From contig PMDS01000011.1 in assembly GCA_003155655.1 (NCBI GenBank), positions 1-43,655 on the forward strand: 43,655 nucleotides of DNA, read 5' to 3'. The stretch comes from Melioribacter sp. Its GTDB lineage: Bacteria > Bacteroidota > Ignavibacteria > Ignavibacteriales > Melioribacteraceae. A model generated the notes under the pieces. It did not search any database. It had not been told where the DNA came from and saw nothing but the letters and a program-made list of their open reading frames with translations. Positions 17,664 to 26,875 of this stretch are shown piece by piece. A program made the translations under genes and the position numbers. Each line of letters begins with the position of its first letter. The first letter of the stretch is position 1.

Positions 17664-20600
17664 ATGCTCGGATCGCTGCTGAAGAAGTTTTTTGGCGATA
17701 AAAATGTTAAAGCTGCACAAGAATTATGGCCCATTGTTGAGCAAATCAATGTTGAATGGGAAAAATTGAAGGAATTAACTGACGATGAACTACGCAGCAA
17801 GACAATAGAGTTTAAAGAAAGGATTTATGAGTCTACAAAGGATATTCAAGTCCCCCTTAATGAATTAAAAGACAAGCTGCTTGATGACCAATTCTCTGAT
17901 GATAAACATGCAATCTACGATGAAATAGAAGAACTTGAAGAAAAACTCACAGAAAGTTATGAAGAAGTTCTGGATGATCTTCTACCTGAAGCTTTTGCTG
18001 TTGTTAAAGAAACATGCCGAAGACTTGTTGGGAAATCCTGGGATGCTGCAGGCAATAAAATTACATGGGATATGGTTCCTTATGATGTTCAACTTTTGGG
18101 TGGAATTGTTTTGCACCAGGGCAAGATTGCAGAAATGGCAACTGGCGAAGGTAAAACTCTTGTTGCAACTTTACCTGTATATTTAAATGCGTTAACTGGC
18201 CGAGGAGTACACCTAGTTACTGTTAACGACTATCTTGCCAAACGTGACAGCGAGTGGATGGGTGAAATTTATAAATTCCTTGGCTTGACTGTTGGCTGTA
18301 TTCTCAACACGATGGACCCGGAACAGAGAATAAAGGTTTATAATAGCGATATTTCCTACGGCACAAATAATGAATTTGGTTTTGATTATCTGCGCGATAA
18401 CATGTCCAGCGCTAAGGAGCATTGTGTTCAGCACGGACACAATTATGCAATTGTAGATGAAGTTGACTCTGTTTTGATCGATGAAGCAAGAACTCCGTTA
18501 ATCATATCTGGACCAGTTGGATCTACTGAACACAAATTTGATGAGATGAAACCGAGAGTTGAAAGATTGTTTAGAAAACAATCTAATCTTGTAGGATCAC
18601 TTGTTAAAGAAGCAGAGCAGCTTTTAACCGGTGGAGATCCAAAAGATAGGGATAAAGCCGGACTTTGTTTACTACGTGCCCAGAGAGGATTTCCGAAAAA
18701 TAAATCATTGTTAAAACTTCTTTCAGAACCGGAATATAAGAAGCTGCTTCAATCAACTGAAATGGAATATTTGCGTGAAAACGCCAAACGTATGCCGGAA
18801 GTTGATGAAGAACTTTATTTTGCAATCGAAGAAAAAAATAATCAAATAGATTTGACAGAAAAGGGAAGAGAAGAACTTGCAACTGGTTCCTCTTCTGAGC
18901 AAAAAGAATTTTTTGTCCTGCCCGACATTGGTACTGAAATTAGCAAAATTGAAAATGATTCTTCAATCAGTCAGGAAAATAAATTAAAAAAGAAAGATGA
19001 ACTTTATCATCTTTATAGCGAAAGATCTGACCGCATACATACACTTAACCAGCTTTTAAGAGCATACACTCTTTTCGAGAAAGATGATGAATATGTAATT
19101 ACTGAAGATGGAAAAGTTGCAATTGTTGATGAATTCACCGGGCGTGTTCTTCCGGGAAGAAGATATTCCGATGGATTGCACCAGGCAATTGAAGCAAAAG
19201 AAAGTGTTAAAGTTGAGCGGGATACACAAACACTTGCAACAATTACTTTGCAAAATTATTTCCGCCTTTATAAAAAGCTTGCAGGTATGACCGGTACTGC
19301 AGAGACCGAAGAAGGAGAATTTTTCGAAATCTACAAGCTTGAAGTACTGGTAATTCCTACTAATATGCCGGTAGTAAGAGAGGACGAAGATGATGCAATT
19401 TTCAAGACCAAGAGAGAAAAGTATAACGCCATACTCGAAAGAATAAAAGAACTGAAAGAAGAAAGACGTCCAGTTCTTGTTGGTACTACAAGTGTGGAAG
19501 TTTCTGAAACTTTAAGTAGAATGCTTAAACGTCAGGGTGTTACTCATAATGTCTTAAATGCAAAACAACATCAGCGTGAAGCTGAAATAGTTGCATTTGC
19601 CGGACAGCCAGGTGCTGTAACTATAGCAACAAACATGGCGGGTCGAGGTACTGATATTAAATTAGGTGCGGGCGTTGTTGATGTTGGTGGTTTATATATA
19701 CTTGGAACAGAGCGTCACGAATCAAGACGTATAGATCGTCAGTTGCGCGGTCGTTCAGGTCGTCAGGGTGACCCTGGTACATCAAAGTTTTTTATTTCTC
19801 TTGAAGATGATTTGATGCGATTGTTTGGAAGTGACAGGATTACAAACGTGATGAGCAGAATGGGTATGGAAGAGGGCGAAGCTATTCAGCATCCGTTAAT
19901 TACACGGTCGGTAGGGCGCGCTCAGAAAAAAGTTGAAGAAAATAATTTTGCGATTAGAAAACGTCTGCTTGAATATGACAACGTGATGAATCAGCAGCGC
20001 GAAGTTATTTATGCCCGCAGAAGACAGGCGCTGGAGGGTGAACGTCTCAAAGGGGAAATATTTGAATACATGGAAGAATACATCCAATCTGTGGTCAATA
20101 AATATTACGATGAAGGTGAGATTGAAAGTATACAAAGTGAAATTTTGCAGGCTTTGCTGGTTGATATAAAATTAGACACTGTTACATTTGAAAAACTTGG
20201 AAAAGATGGTGTTATAGAAAAAATTACTGAAACGGCCAAAGATTTCTATAAACGTAAAGAGGAAATGATTGGCAGTGAATTAATGGCACGTCTGGAACGT
20301 TATGCGGTCTTAAGTGTTATAGATGATAAATGGAAAGAACATCTTCGCGAAATGGACGATCTTAAAGAGGGTATTGGATTACGTGCTTATGGACAGAAAG
20401 ACCCGCTATTGGAATATAAAGCGGAGGCTTATAATTTATTCGTTATATTGTTAGATGACATAAGAAATGAAGTTGTAGGGTTCTGTTTCAAATTTTGGCC
20501 TCAAGCACCGGCAGAAGTTCAAGGCAGAAAAACTGCACCTGCACAAAAATTGCAGACAATTAAAGACACTGCTGATAACTTGGGCTTGCGTGCTCCAAAT

Positions 20601-20729
20601 CCGGATGAAGATGGCACAAGAAGAGGAAAACAGATGCCGGTTAAGGTTGAAGAAAAAGTTGGTAGAAATGAACCTTGCCCTTGTGGTAGTGGAAAAAAAT
20701 TCAAAAATTGCCACGGTAAAATTGCCTAA
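17664..20729 (+). CDS. secA: Preprotein translocase ATPase SecA
   Basis: SecA drives secretory proteins through SecYEG. Walker A ATGEGKT is at residues 159-165 and the DEVD box at 265-268; NMAGRGTDIKLG and GRSGRQGDPG mark the second RecA-like domain. The C-terminus ends in the SEC-C zinc motif (EPCPCGSGKKFKNCHG), which binds SecB or ribosomes. At 1021 residues it is longer than E. coli SecA (901), with insertions near residues 55-105 and 285-400 like those in Bacteroidota/Chlorobi SecA. I choose the ATG at 17664, 5 bp after AGGAGA, over the adjacent TTG at 17661. The PII gene follows after 12 bp. Confidence 0.97.
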   Translation: MLGSLLKKFFGDKNVKAAQELWPIVEQINVEWEKLKELTDDELRSKTIEFKERIYESTKDIQVPLNELKDKLLDDQFSDDKHAIYDEIEELEEKLTESYEEVLDDLLPEAFAVVKETCRRLVGKSWDAAGNKITWDMVPYDVQLLGGIVLHQGKIAEMATGEGKTLVATLPVYLNALTGRGVHLVTVNDYLAKRDSEWMGEIYKFLGLTVGCILNTMDPEQRIKVYNSDISYGTNNEFGFDYLRDNMSSAKEHCVQHGHNYAIVDEVDSVLIDEARTPLIISGPVGSTEHKFDEMKPRVERLFRKQSNLVGSLVKEAEQLLTGGDPKDRDKAGLCLLRAQRGFPKNKSLLKLLSEPEYKKLLQSTEMEYLRENAKRMPEVDEELYFAIEEKNNQIDLTEKGREELATGSSSEQKEFFVLPDIGTEISKIENDSSISQENKLKKKDELYHLYSERSDRIHTLNQLLRAYTLFEKDDEYVITEDGKVAIVDEFTGRVLPGRRYSDGLHQAIEAKESVKVERDTQTLATITLQNYFRLYKKLAGMTGTAETEEGEFFEIYKLEVLVIPTNMPVVREDEDDAIFKTKREKYNAILERIKELKEERRPVLVGTTSVEVSETLSRMLKRQGVTHNVLNAKQHQREAEIVAFAGQPGAVTIATNMAGRGTDIKLGAGVVDVGGLYILGTERHESRRIDRQLRGRSGRQGDPGTSKFFISLEDDLMRLFGSDRITNVMSRMGMEEGEAIQHPLITRSVGRAQKKVEENNFAIRKRLLEYDNVMNQQREVIYARRRQALEGERLKGEIFEYMEEYIQSVVNKYYDEGEIESIQSEILQALLVDIKLDTVTFEKLGKDGVIEKITETAKDFYKRKEEMIGSELMARLERYAVLSVIDDKWKEHLREMDDLKEGIGLRAYGQKDPLLEYKAEAYNLFVILLDDIRNEVVGFCFKFWPQAPAEVQGRKTAPAQKLQTIKDTADNLGLRAPNPDEDGTRRGKQMPVKVEEKVGRNEPCPCGSGKKFKNCHGKIA

Positions 20730-20732
20730 TAA

Positions 20733-21080
<348 letters not shown>

Positions 21081-21151
21081 CATTTTTACAAATTTGATAA
21101 GGAAAAAAATATAATAGTTTTTACAGTTTAATCACAAAAGAAGAAAAAATA

Positions 21152-23710
21152 ATGTTGTACTCAAAAATATTTGCATGCCATTATGGCTGGAAAAAACTAT
21201 TTGTTTTTGCATCTTTCTTTTTGTCGGCTATTTTATTCTCAAGTTGTGGCGTTTGGACAGATTTTACTACTTATTTCAACACTTACTATAACGCTAAAAC
21301 TCTTTTCGACCAGACTGAAGAACAAATTCTTCTCCAAAAAAAAGATATTTTCCTTTTCAGAGATCAAACTCAGCAAAATTCACCTTCTGTACAATATAAT
21401 ATTTCCAACAATAATCAGCAGACATTACAAAATCCAAACCAGATAGTTCAAGATAATCCTCAAAACCAAAATCAGTTTTCACAACAGAACCAAAATCAAT
21501 TTTCACAACAGAACCAAAATCAATTTTCACAACAAAACCAAAATCAGTTTTCACAACAGAACCAAAATCAATTTTCACAACAAAATCAAAATCAATCTAA
21601 TCCACAACAAACTAATAACCAATTTGCAGGGTCATATTCAGAAAGTCTGAGGAAAGTAATTGAGAAATGTTCAAAGATTCTACAATATGACAAAAATTCT
21701 TCTTTTTTCCCGGATGCACTTTTTATGACTGGCAAGGCTCTTTATTACCAGCAGGAATATGTTGGGGCTCAAAGGAAATTCAAAGAACTTGCAGGATTAG
21801 ATTCAAAAAAATATTCCTTAATAAATAAACTATGGCTTGCAAGAACTTACCTTCAATTAAGAGACTTTGAGGAAGGTCTTAAACTTATTGATGAAGTAAA
21901 AGATCAATCACTCAAAGAAGATAATGAAAATATATTTACAGAAGCCACTGTTGTACAAATTGGTTTTTTAACTTTTCGCCAGGAATATTTACAGGCTGCA
22001 GTACAGTGCAAAGATTATCTTAATGTCTCAAAAAATGATGAAGCAAAGGCACTTGTTTCATTCGAGCTTGGGAAAATTTATACACTTTTAAGTGATGAAA
22101 AGAATGCAATGGATGCTTATTCATCTGTTCTGAAATACTCCCCTACATTTGAAGTTGAATTCCGAAGCCGCCTTGAGACAGCCAAACTTCTTAAACAATT
22201 AAATAAAATTGATGAAAGTGAGGCTATGTTGGATAATATGAGATTCCAGGGGAGGTATAAAGCCAATCTTCATGAAATTCTTGTTGAATTAGGTCTAATT
22301 TATTATGATAAAAATGAAGTTCAAAAATCGATTAATATTTTTCGCGACGTAGATTCAACATACAAAATACTCCCGGCAGGTGGAATAGCCGATCAACAAT
22401 TAGCTAAAATTTACAGGATCAAAATCAGAGATTATGACAGTTCCTATAAATACTATAATAAAGTAATTTCATCTTTAGCACCATCTGAAATGAAAACAGA
22501 GGCAGCGCGTCACTTAAAAAATCTTGAGAAGTATTTTGAATTCAGAAATAATCTGAGAATTAATTTTAAGGCAATTGATTATGTAACTCATCCGAAAAAT
22601 TATATCCAGGATTCGGTTGATTATGCTCTTGCTTATCATGAAAATCAAGAAGAAATTAGAAAAGCCGCAGAAACAAGAGGTAATGCAAATCCACAACAGC
22701 AAACGGCTCAAACAGCTCAACCGGTACAGCCTGTATTAAATATTCAGCAGCAGCAGGCAATAATTGATGATTATAAAAAGAAAGGGAAGGAAGTTCCTCT
22801 TGCTACACTAATTAAGATTGGCCGTGTTAGAAAACCAGAAATGCCAAGAATGTCTAAAGATTCATTGAAAAAAATTATTGGTCAGAATATGTATGATCTT
22901 GGTAATCATTTTTTTACAGAACTTGAAGTGCCTGATTCAGCAAAAATCTATTTAGATAAATCATTAAAGGATTATCCCAATAAAGCTGTTAAAGTTCAAG
23001 CAATGTTTGCTCTTGGAACTGTATATGAAACATTTAACGACTCAGTTGAAGCCAGGAAATTGTTCAGGTACATTTATGATAGTTCCTCTACAAATCCTTT
23101 GGCAAAAGCATCTGCTGAAAAATTAGGATTGATTAAAAGAAAAAGTAATAGCTCAATTCTAAATCAAGAAGAAACTCTTGCCTCTAAATTATACGTTGAG
23201 GCTGAAAAAAAATATTATGAGAAAAATTATTCTGCTGCTATAGACTCATTCCATAATATTTATATAAAATTCCAATCAACATCATTTGCTCCAAAATCTA
23301 TTTATTATATCGGAATGATTTATGAGAATGAATTTAAAAATTATGATTCTGCAGCCGTTTATTATGGAATCATTGTAAAGGAATTTTCTAAATCTCCATT
23401 GCTGGTTAGAGTAAGTGAAAAGTTTAATGAGTATAAGGCTGTAAATGATGAAAAACAGTCAGCTCTTGATAAAAAGATTAAAGAAGAAAAACAAAAGGAA
23501 AAAGAAAAAAATCCCTCAAATTCACTTCAGCCTACGGAACCGAAACAATTTAAAGATGAAAATATGGATGGAAATAAATCCAAACAACCAGTTCAATCTG
23601 AATTAAAAAAAGTTAAAGTTGACCCTGATTCAACAGCAGTAAAAAAAGTCGAATTGAAAAATGAAAAAGTTGACCGCGATTCTACATTGACAAGAAAAGT
23701 TGAATATTAA
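21152..23710 (+). CDS. TPR-repeat lipoprotein with Gln/Asn-rich linker (SprE/PorW-like)
   Basis: The 852-residue protein starts with a lipoprotein signal (hydrophobic stretch, then FSSC with Cys32). A mature N-terminus of the type TDFTTYFNTYYNAKTLFD follows, as in TPR lipoproteins of the SprE/PorW group that support type IX secretion or gliding in Bacteroidota. Next comes a Gln/Asn-rich linker (about 85-165) built of NQFSQQNQ units. TPR-like helical repeats fill roughly 165-480 and 580-770, and the lysine-rich C-terminal tail has two KVDxDST-type repeats. It probably sits in the outer membrane facing the periplasm as a scaffold. The SprE/PorW assignment is tentative. Confidence 0.72.
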   Translation: MLYSKIFACHYGWKKLFVFASFFLSAILFSSCGVWTDFTTYFNTYYNAKTLFDQTEEQILLQKKDIFLFRDQTQQNSPSVQYNISNNNQQTLQNPNQIVQDNPQNQNQFSQQNQNQFSQQNQNQFSQQNQNQFSQQNQNQFSQQNQNQSNPQQTNNQFAGSYSESLRKVIEKCSKILQYDKNSSFFPDALFMTGKALYYQQEYVGAQRKFKELAGLDSKKYSLINKLWLARTYLQLRDFEEGLKLIDEVKDQSLKEDNENIFTEATVVQIGFLTFRQEYLQAAVQCKDYLNVSKNDEAKALVSFELGKIYTLLSDEKNAMDAYSSVLKYSPTFEVEFRSRLETAKLLKQLNKIDESEAMLDNMRFQGRYKANLHEILVELGLIYYDKNEVQKSINIFRDVDSTYKILPAGGIADQQLAKIYRIKIRDYDSSYKYYNKVISSLAPSEMKTEAARHLKNLEKYFEFRNNLRINFKAIDYVTHPKNYIQDSVDYALAYHENQEEIRKAAETRGNANPQQQTAQTAQPVQPVLNIQQQQAIIDDYKKKGKEVPLATLIKIGRVRKPEMPRMSKDSLKKIIGQNMYDLGNHFFTELEVPDSAKIYLDKSLKDYPNKAVKVQAMFALGTVYETFNDSVEARKLFRYIYDSSSTNPLAKASAEKLGLIKRKSNSSILNQEETLASKLYVEAEKKYYEKNYSAAIDSFHNIYIKFQSTSFAPKSIYYIGMIYENEFKNYDSAAVYYGIIVKEFSKSPLLVRVSEKFNEYKAVNDEKQSALDKKIKEEKQKEKEKNPSNSLQPTEPKQFKDENMDGNKSKQPVQSELKKVKVDPDSTAVKKVELKNEKVDRDSTLTRKVEY
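21464..21607 (+). repeat. 24-bp in-frame tandem repeat encoding NQFSQQNQ
   Basis: Five consecutive 24-bp units (21464-21583) differ only at a few third positions, and a degenerate sixth unit runs to 21607. Because the period is a multiple of three, gain or loss of units changes only the linker length. Slipped-strand variation between strains is likely. Confidence 0.9.
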
Positions 23711-23758
23711 AAGGCAAAATAAGCATTATAAAAAGAACAAGAATAATTTTCTGCAAAT

Positions 23759-24418
23759 ATGATTTCCCGCAATAAAGTTCTTGAATTAATAAAAGGAGGA
23801 GAATGCCTGAATGTTGAATTCAAGCAGCGTTTTTCTTCCCATGAAAAAATTGCAAAGGAGATGATCGCGTTTGCCAACACCCGAGGAGGTTTTATATTGA
23901 TCGGAGTGGATGATGATAAATCAATTTTTGGGATCGGCAGCGAAAAGAGTGATGTTGAGCTGGTTAAAGAAGCGGCAAATAAGTTCTGTGAGCCACCAGT
24001 ACAAATTAAAGTTGAACCGATTGAAATTGATCGGAAAGATTTATTGATTATTGAAGTTATGGAATCATTCTTAAAGCCGCATAGAATTCAGGATTACAAA
24101 ATTGACATAGATATTAATACTGCACAGGTCTATGTACGAATAAATGATAAAAGTGTTTTAGCCAGCAAAGAAATGATAAAGATCATGCAGACAAAATCAT
24201 CTGGTAAATCTTTAGAAAAATACTTTGTAGGAGATAAAGAGAAAAAAGTTTTTGATCTTTTGGACAAAAATGAAATTATTACAGTTAAAGAATTAAGTAA
24301 ACAAGCTAATATTTCGGAAAGACGTGCTTCACGCACTTTAATTAAACTTGTACGTGCAGATATATTGTTAATTCACCAGAAAGATAATGGTGAAAGCTTT
24401 TTTACATACGCCCGTTGA
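23759..24418 (+). CDS. AlbA_2/Schlafen-type putative DNA-binding protein with C-terminal winged helix
   Basis: Residues about 10-120 match the AlbA_2 (Schlafen AAA_4) domain: LNVEFKQRF at the start of the domain, KEMIAFANTRGGFILIGVDDD, and the strands around VEPIEIDRKDLLIIEV. A C-terminal winged helix covers about 150-219 (KNEIITVKELSKQANISERRASRTLIKL). Proteins of this kind are mostly uncharacterised transcription regulators. It follows the TPR gene after 48 bp, with no clear ribosome site. Its target is unknown. Confidence 0.75.
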   Translation: MISRNKVLELIKGGECLNVEFKQRFSSHEKIAKEMIAFANTRGGFILIGVDDDKSIFGIGSEKSDVELVKEAANKFCEPPVQIKVEPIEIDRKDLLIIEVMESFLKPHRIQDYKIDIDINTAQVYVRINDKSVLASKEMIKIMQTKSSGKSLEKYFVGDKEKKVFDLLDKNEIITVKELSKQANISERRASRTLIKLVRADILLIHQKDNGESFFTYAR

Positions 24419-24484
24419 AAAAGTATTTAGAACTTAATTGAAAGCAAATGTTATCTTTTTCTAAAAGTTGGCAGCTTAACTATT

Positions 24485-25018
24485 TTAGCTGTCATATATT
24501 CTTCTTAAATCAAAAACAGCAACCCCATAAGCAACTGCAACATTTAATGATTGTTTAATTCCGTACTGAGGAATTTCAATTGAAAAATCGCACAAATCCA
24601 ATAGATCCTGTGAAACACCTGTGATTTCATTTCCGACAAGCAAAGCAAGAGGAAATTGGTTCCTGATTAAATTATAGTTAGTAATACTTGAATCAGTCAA
24701 TTCAAGTGCACAAATTTTAATTCCATCCTGTTTCAACTTTACAATCACTTCTTTCGCGTCTTGGACATATTCCCAGGTTACACTTTCCTGTGATCCTAAG
24801 GCAGTTTTCAAGACTTCTTTTTTGGGTGGATGGGGTGTGTACCCGCATAAAAAAAGTTTTTCAATCATTGCCCCATCCGATGTACGGAAAATAGATCCAA
24901 CGTTGTAACTGCTTCTTATGCTGTTAAGTATAACATAGACCGGGAGTTTTTTAACATTATTAAGCGAATCTAGTGTGCTTCTGTTTCGCGAGATTTCTTC
25001 GTGGGAAAGTTTTTTCAT
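24485..25018 (-). CDS. SpoU/TrmH-family RNA 2'-O-methyltransferase
   Basis: SpoU enzymes methylate ribose 2'-OH groups in tRNA or rRNA using S-adenosylmethionine bound in a trefoil knot. The three family motifs are present: NSIRSSYNVGSIFRTSDG (motif 1), LALLVGNEITGVS (motif 2) and IEIPQYGIKQSLNVAVAYGVAVF (motif 3, shown here in shortened sense by its core SLNVAVA). I prefer the ATG at 25018 (MKKLSHEE...) to the upstream ATG at 25063, because homologues usually begin this way and the longer form would overlap the exporter gene by 44 bp. The position modified cannot be told. Confidence 0.88.
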   Translation of the reverse strand: MKKLSHEEISRNRSTLDSLNNVKKLPVYVILNSIRSSYNVGSIFRTSDGAMIEKLFLCGYTPHPPKKEVLKTALGSQESVTWEYVQDAKEVIVKLKQDGIKICALELTDSSITNYNLIRNQFPLALLVGNEITGVSQDLLDLCDFSIEIPQYGIKQSLNVAVAYGVAVFDLRRIYDS

Positions 25019-25019
25019 T

Positions 25020-25343
25020 TTAAGTCGATTTATAAGTGAGACGTAATCCGATAATTCCGACAATGATTATAAATATGAAAATTATTCGCAGCAAATCTTT
25101 CGGCTCATTGAAATATAAAATTCCATATAACGCTGTACCCACTGCGCCAATTCCTGTCCATACTGCATAAGCTGTTCCAATAGGCAGTTCATTAACACCC
25201 AATGAAAGAAATACGTAGCTTAATATCATAGTAATGATTGTAAAAATTGATGCCTTGAGCTGTGTAAAACCTTGAGAATATTTCAAGCTAACAGCCCATG
25301 AAATTTCAAAGCAGGAAGCAATTAAAATCCATATCCATGCCAT
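25020..25343 (-). CDS. gdx: SMR-family exporter, SugE/Gdx (guanidinium) type
   Basis: This 107-residue four-TM protein is of the small multidrug resistance family. Glu13 in TM1 (SCFEISWAVSLKYSQGF) is the proton- and substrate-coupling residue; Trp16 and the KYSQGFT sequence are typical of the SugE/Gdx branch that exports guanidinium, rather than EmrE. GTAYAVWTGIGAVG forms TM3. It starts 5 bp after the lipoprotein stop and ends next to the methyltransferase start, so the three genes are probably co-transcribed. I saw no guanidine riboswitch upstream. Confidence 0.85.
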   Translation of the reverse strand: MAWIWILIASCFEISWAVSLKYSQGFTQLKASIFTIITMILSYVFLSLGVNELPIGTAYAVWTGIGAVGTALYGILYFNEPKDLLRIIFIFIIIVGIIGLRLTYKST

Positions 25344-25347
25344 TTTA

Positions 25348-25842
25348 CTAAAAACCCTGCTTAGCTATTTTGAGATAAGTATCCAGTTTTTGATTATTAA
25401 TGTAGAAATTAACTTTTTCAATTCCTGGAAATTGTTTTGCTGTTTCAGAAAGTTGCTCTTGAATACATGGAATATCACATGGATCGTTTATTGTCAATTC
25501 CCCTTTTAGGTATACATCAACTGCGGCATTTGCAATAGTAACCTGAAATACTATGAGTCCCGACCCCTTTACATAATTTTTTAATTCTTCTTTGTCTTTT
25601 GTTTTCAATAATTCGTTCAATACTGCTTCTACACTGTTTGGTTCCGATATTATATTTTTTACAACCGGTACTAGAATGTTGCCGCAGCCGAATATTTTAC
25701 CATCATACTTTGTATTATCATGTGCAACAAGATAAATATTAGCAGAAACTTCCGGTGCCCCGTTTTTGCAGCTGTAAACAAGCAATGCAAGACATATAAA
25801 AGCAATGAACAAATTAGATCTTAGAAATGCCACAGTCACCAT
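25348..25842 (-). CDS. Lipoprotein with a GerMN-like domain
   Basis: The 164-residue protein has a hydrophobic leader ending in LVYSC (Cys25), a lipobox, so it is probably anchored in a membrane. The rest resembles a GerMN domain: paired strands and helices such as SVEAVLNELLKTKDKEEL, then GLIVFQVTIANAAVDVYLKG and IQEQLSETAKQFPGIEKVNFYINNQ. GerMN domains occur in spore germination protein GerM and in many non-spore-formers, with unknown roles. The start is somewhat uncertain, because no strong ribosome site precedes the ATG at 25842. Confidence 0.7.
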   Translation of the reverse strand: MVTVAFLRSNLFIAFICLALLVYSCKNGAPEVSANIYLVAHDNTKYDGKIFGCGNILVPVVKNIISEPNSVEAVLNELLKTKDKEELKNYVKGSGLIVFQVTIANAAVDVYLKGELTINDPCDIPCIQEQLSETAKQFPGIEKVNFYINNQKLDTYLKIAKQGF

Positions 25843-25933
25843 TAATGCATTTATTATTATTTGAAAGATAAGAAAAGAAAAATTATTTCTTCAAAGCAAG
25901 AGATGTTAATTTTGAAAAATAATTATACGGTAA

Positions 25934-26317
25934 TTAATCGTCTATATCCTTGCCGGAAACATGAAGACTGTGCAGGAATCTATGAACAACGGGAGCAAAA
26001 ATAATTCCAACAGTAACTAAAAAAACTATTCCTGAAAAAAGTGCATACATTGAAGCAAAAAATTTACCGCCATCCGTTTTTAAAACGTCAACAGGACCCA
26101 TTCCCCCCAGAATCATTGAGGCATTTAAGAGGGAATCTATCCAACTTAATCCTTCAAGCAAATGATATCCTATCACTCCAATCATTAACGAAATGAAAAT
26201 TGTGCATAAACCAAGTATTAAATGGTTTATTGAACGTGATAGAAATAGTTTTTTTGATAATAATGGCTCTGCTTTATGCTCAAAACCAAATAAAATTTTT
26301 CTAAGTTTTGTTCGCAT
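25934..26317 (-). CDS. Small two-TM membrane protein with channel-like topology
   Basis: The 127-residue protein has a basic N-tail, TM1 at about 32-53, a short semi-hydrophobic re-entrant-looking segment at 58-78 (WIDSLLNASMILGGMGPVD), and TM2 at about 85-112. This order resembles two-TM ion channels, but the selectivity sequence TVGYG is replaced by GGMGP, so potassium selectivity is not expected. Both termini are predicted cytosolic. I do not recognise a characterised family. It lies in a minus-strand run between a secreted protein and the GerMN lipoprotein. Confidence 0.65.
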   Translation of the reverse strand: MRTKLRKILFGFEHKAEPLLSKKLFLSRSINHLILGLCTIFISLMIGVIGYHLLEGLSWIDSLLNASMILGGMGPVDVLKTDGGKFFASMYALFSGIVFLVTVGIIFAPVVHRFLHSLHVSGKDIDD

Positions 26318-26467
26318 TTTAACTTATTTGACTTTTCGAATTGTATTTTACCGATTTTTGAAAATAGAAAATGTTTATGAATAAAGCCCAATGTTGATAA
26401 ATTGGACAATAAATTTTTCAGTAAAAATATAATCACTAAAGAAATAATTGAAATTATCTAAGAAGTA

Positions 26468-26875
26468 TTATAAAAATTTATCTCTTCTATAAATATATTC
26501 TACAAGCCATTTTTCACCCACCTTCTTCATGGTAACGTGATTTTTAATCGGCTTCTGACCCGGGCATTCCTTAGTATAATAAACTTTTCCGGTCGTATTA
26601 TTTTTATCGAGTTCAAATTTTTCAACTGTAAAAGTGCACTTTGATTCATCAAAAACTTTATCCAATTCATCGATCTTTTTAATCATATAAGACATTTGAT
26701 CATCGCAGCCCTCACATGCTAATAATTTACATGCATCGAACCACTGACCTTTGAAATAGAGTTCTAAAAATTTTCCTGCTACATCCTTAGGATTGGAAAA
26801 ATCTGCACTTATTTCCTGGGCAGCAATGTTAATACAAAATAAAAATAGGGCAAGGAACAATAACTTGATTCTCAT
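26468..26875 (-). CDS. Small secreted protein, NTF2-like/DUF4878-like
   Basis: The 135-residue product starts with a signal peptide (MRIKLLFLALFLFCINIAAQ). The mature part begins with NPKDVAGKFLELYFKGQWFDACKLL and ends with paired strands (GKVYYTKECPGQKP; HVTMKKVGEKWLVEYIY), as in NTF2-like or DUF4878 proteins that follow the pattern of a helix and a cone-shaped sheet. Cys49, Cys54, Cys57, Cys80 and Cys104 could form disulfides in the periplasm. Function unknown. It is the first gene of the minus-strand run that diverges from the molybdenum hydroxylase cluster. Confidence 0.65.
   Translation of the reverse strand: MRIKLLFLALFLFCINIAAQEISADFSNPKDVAGKFLELYFKGQWFDACKLLACEGCDDQMSYMIKKIDELDKVFDESKCTFTVEKFELDKNNTTGKVYYTKECPGQKPIKNHVTMKKVGEKWLVEYIYRRDKFL

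Noticed and set aside
25343-25420. Guanidine riboswitch controlling the SMR exporter
   Set aside because: Only 4 bp separate the exporter gene from the lipoprotein gene, and no conserved riboswitch core was seen there or before the first gene of the run.
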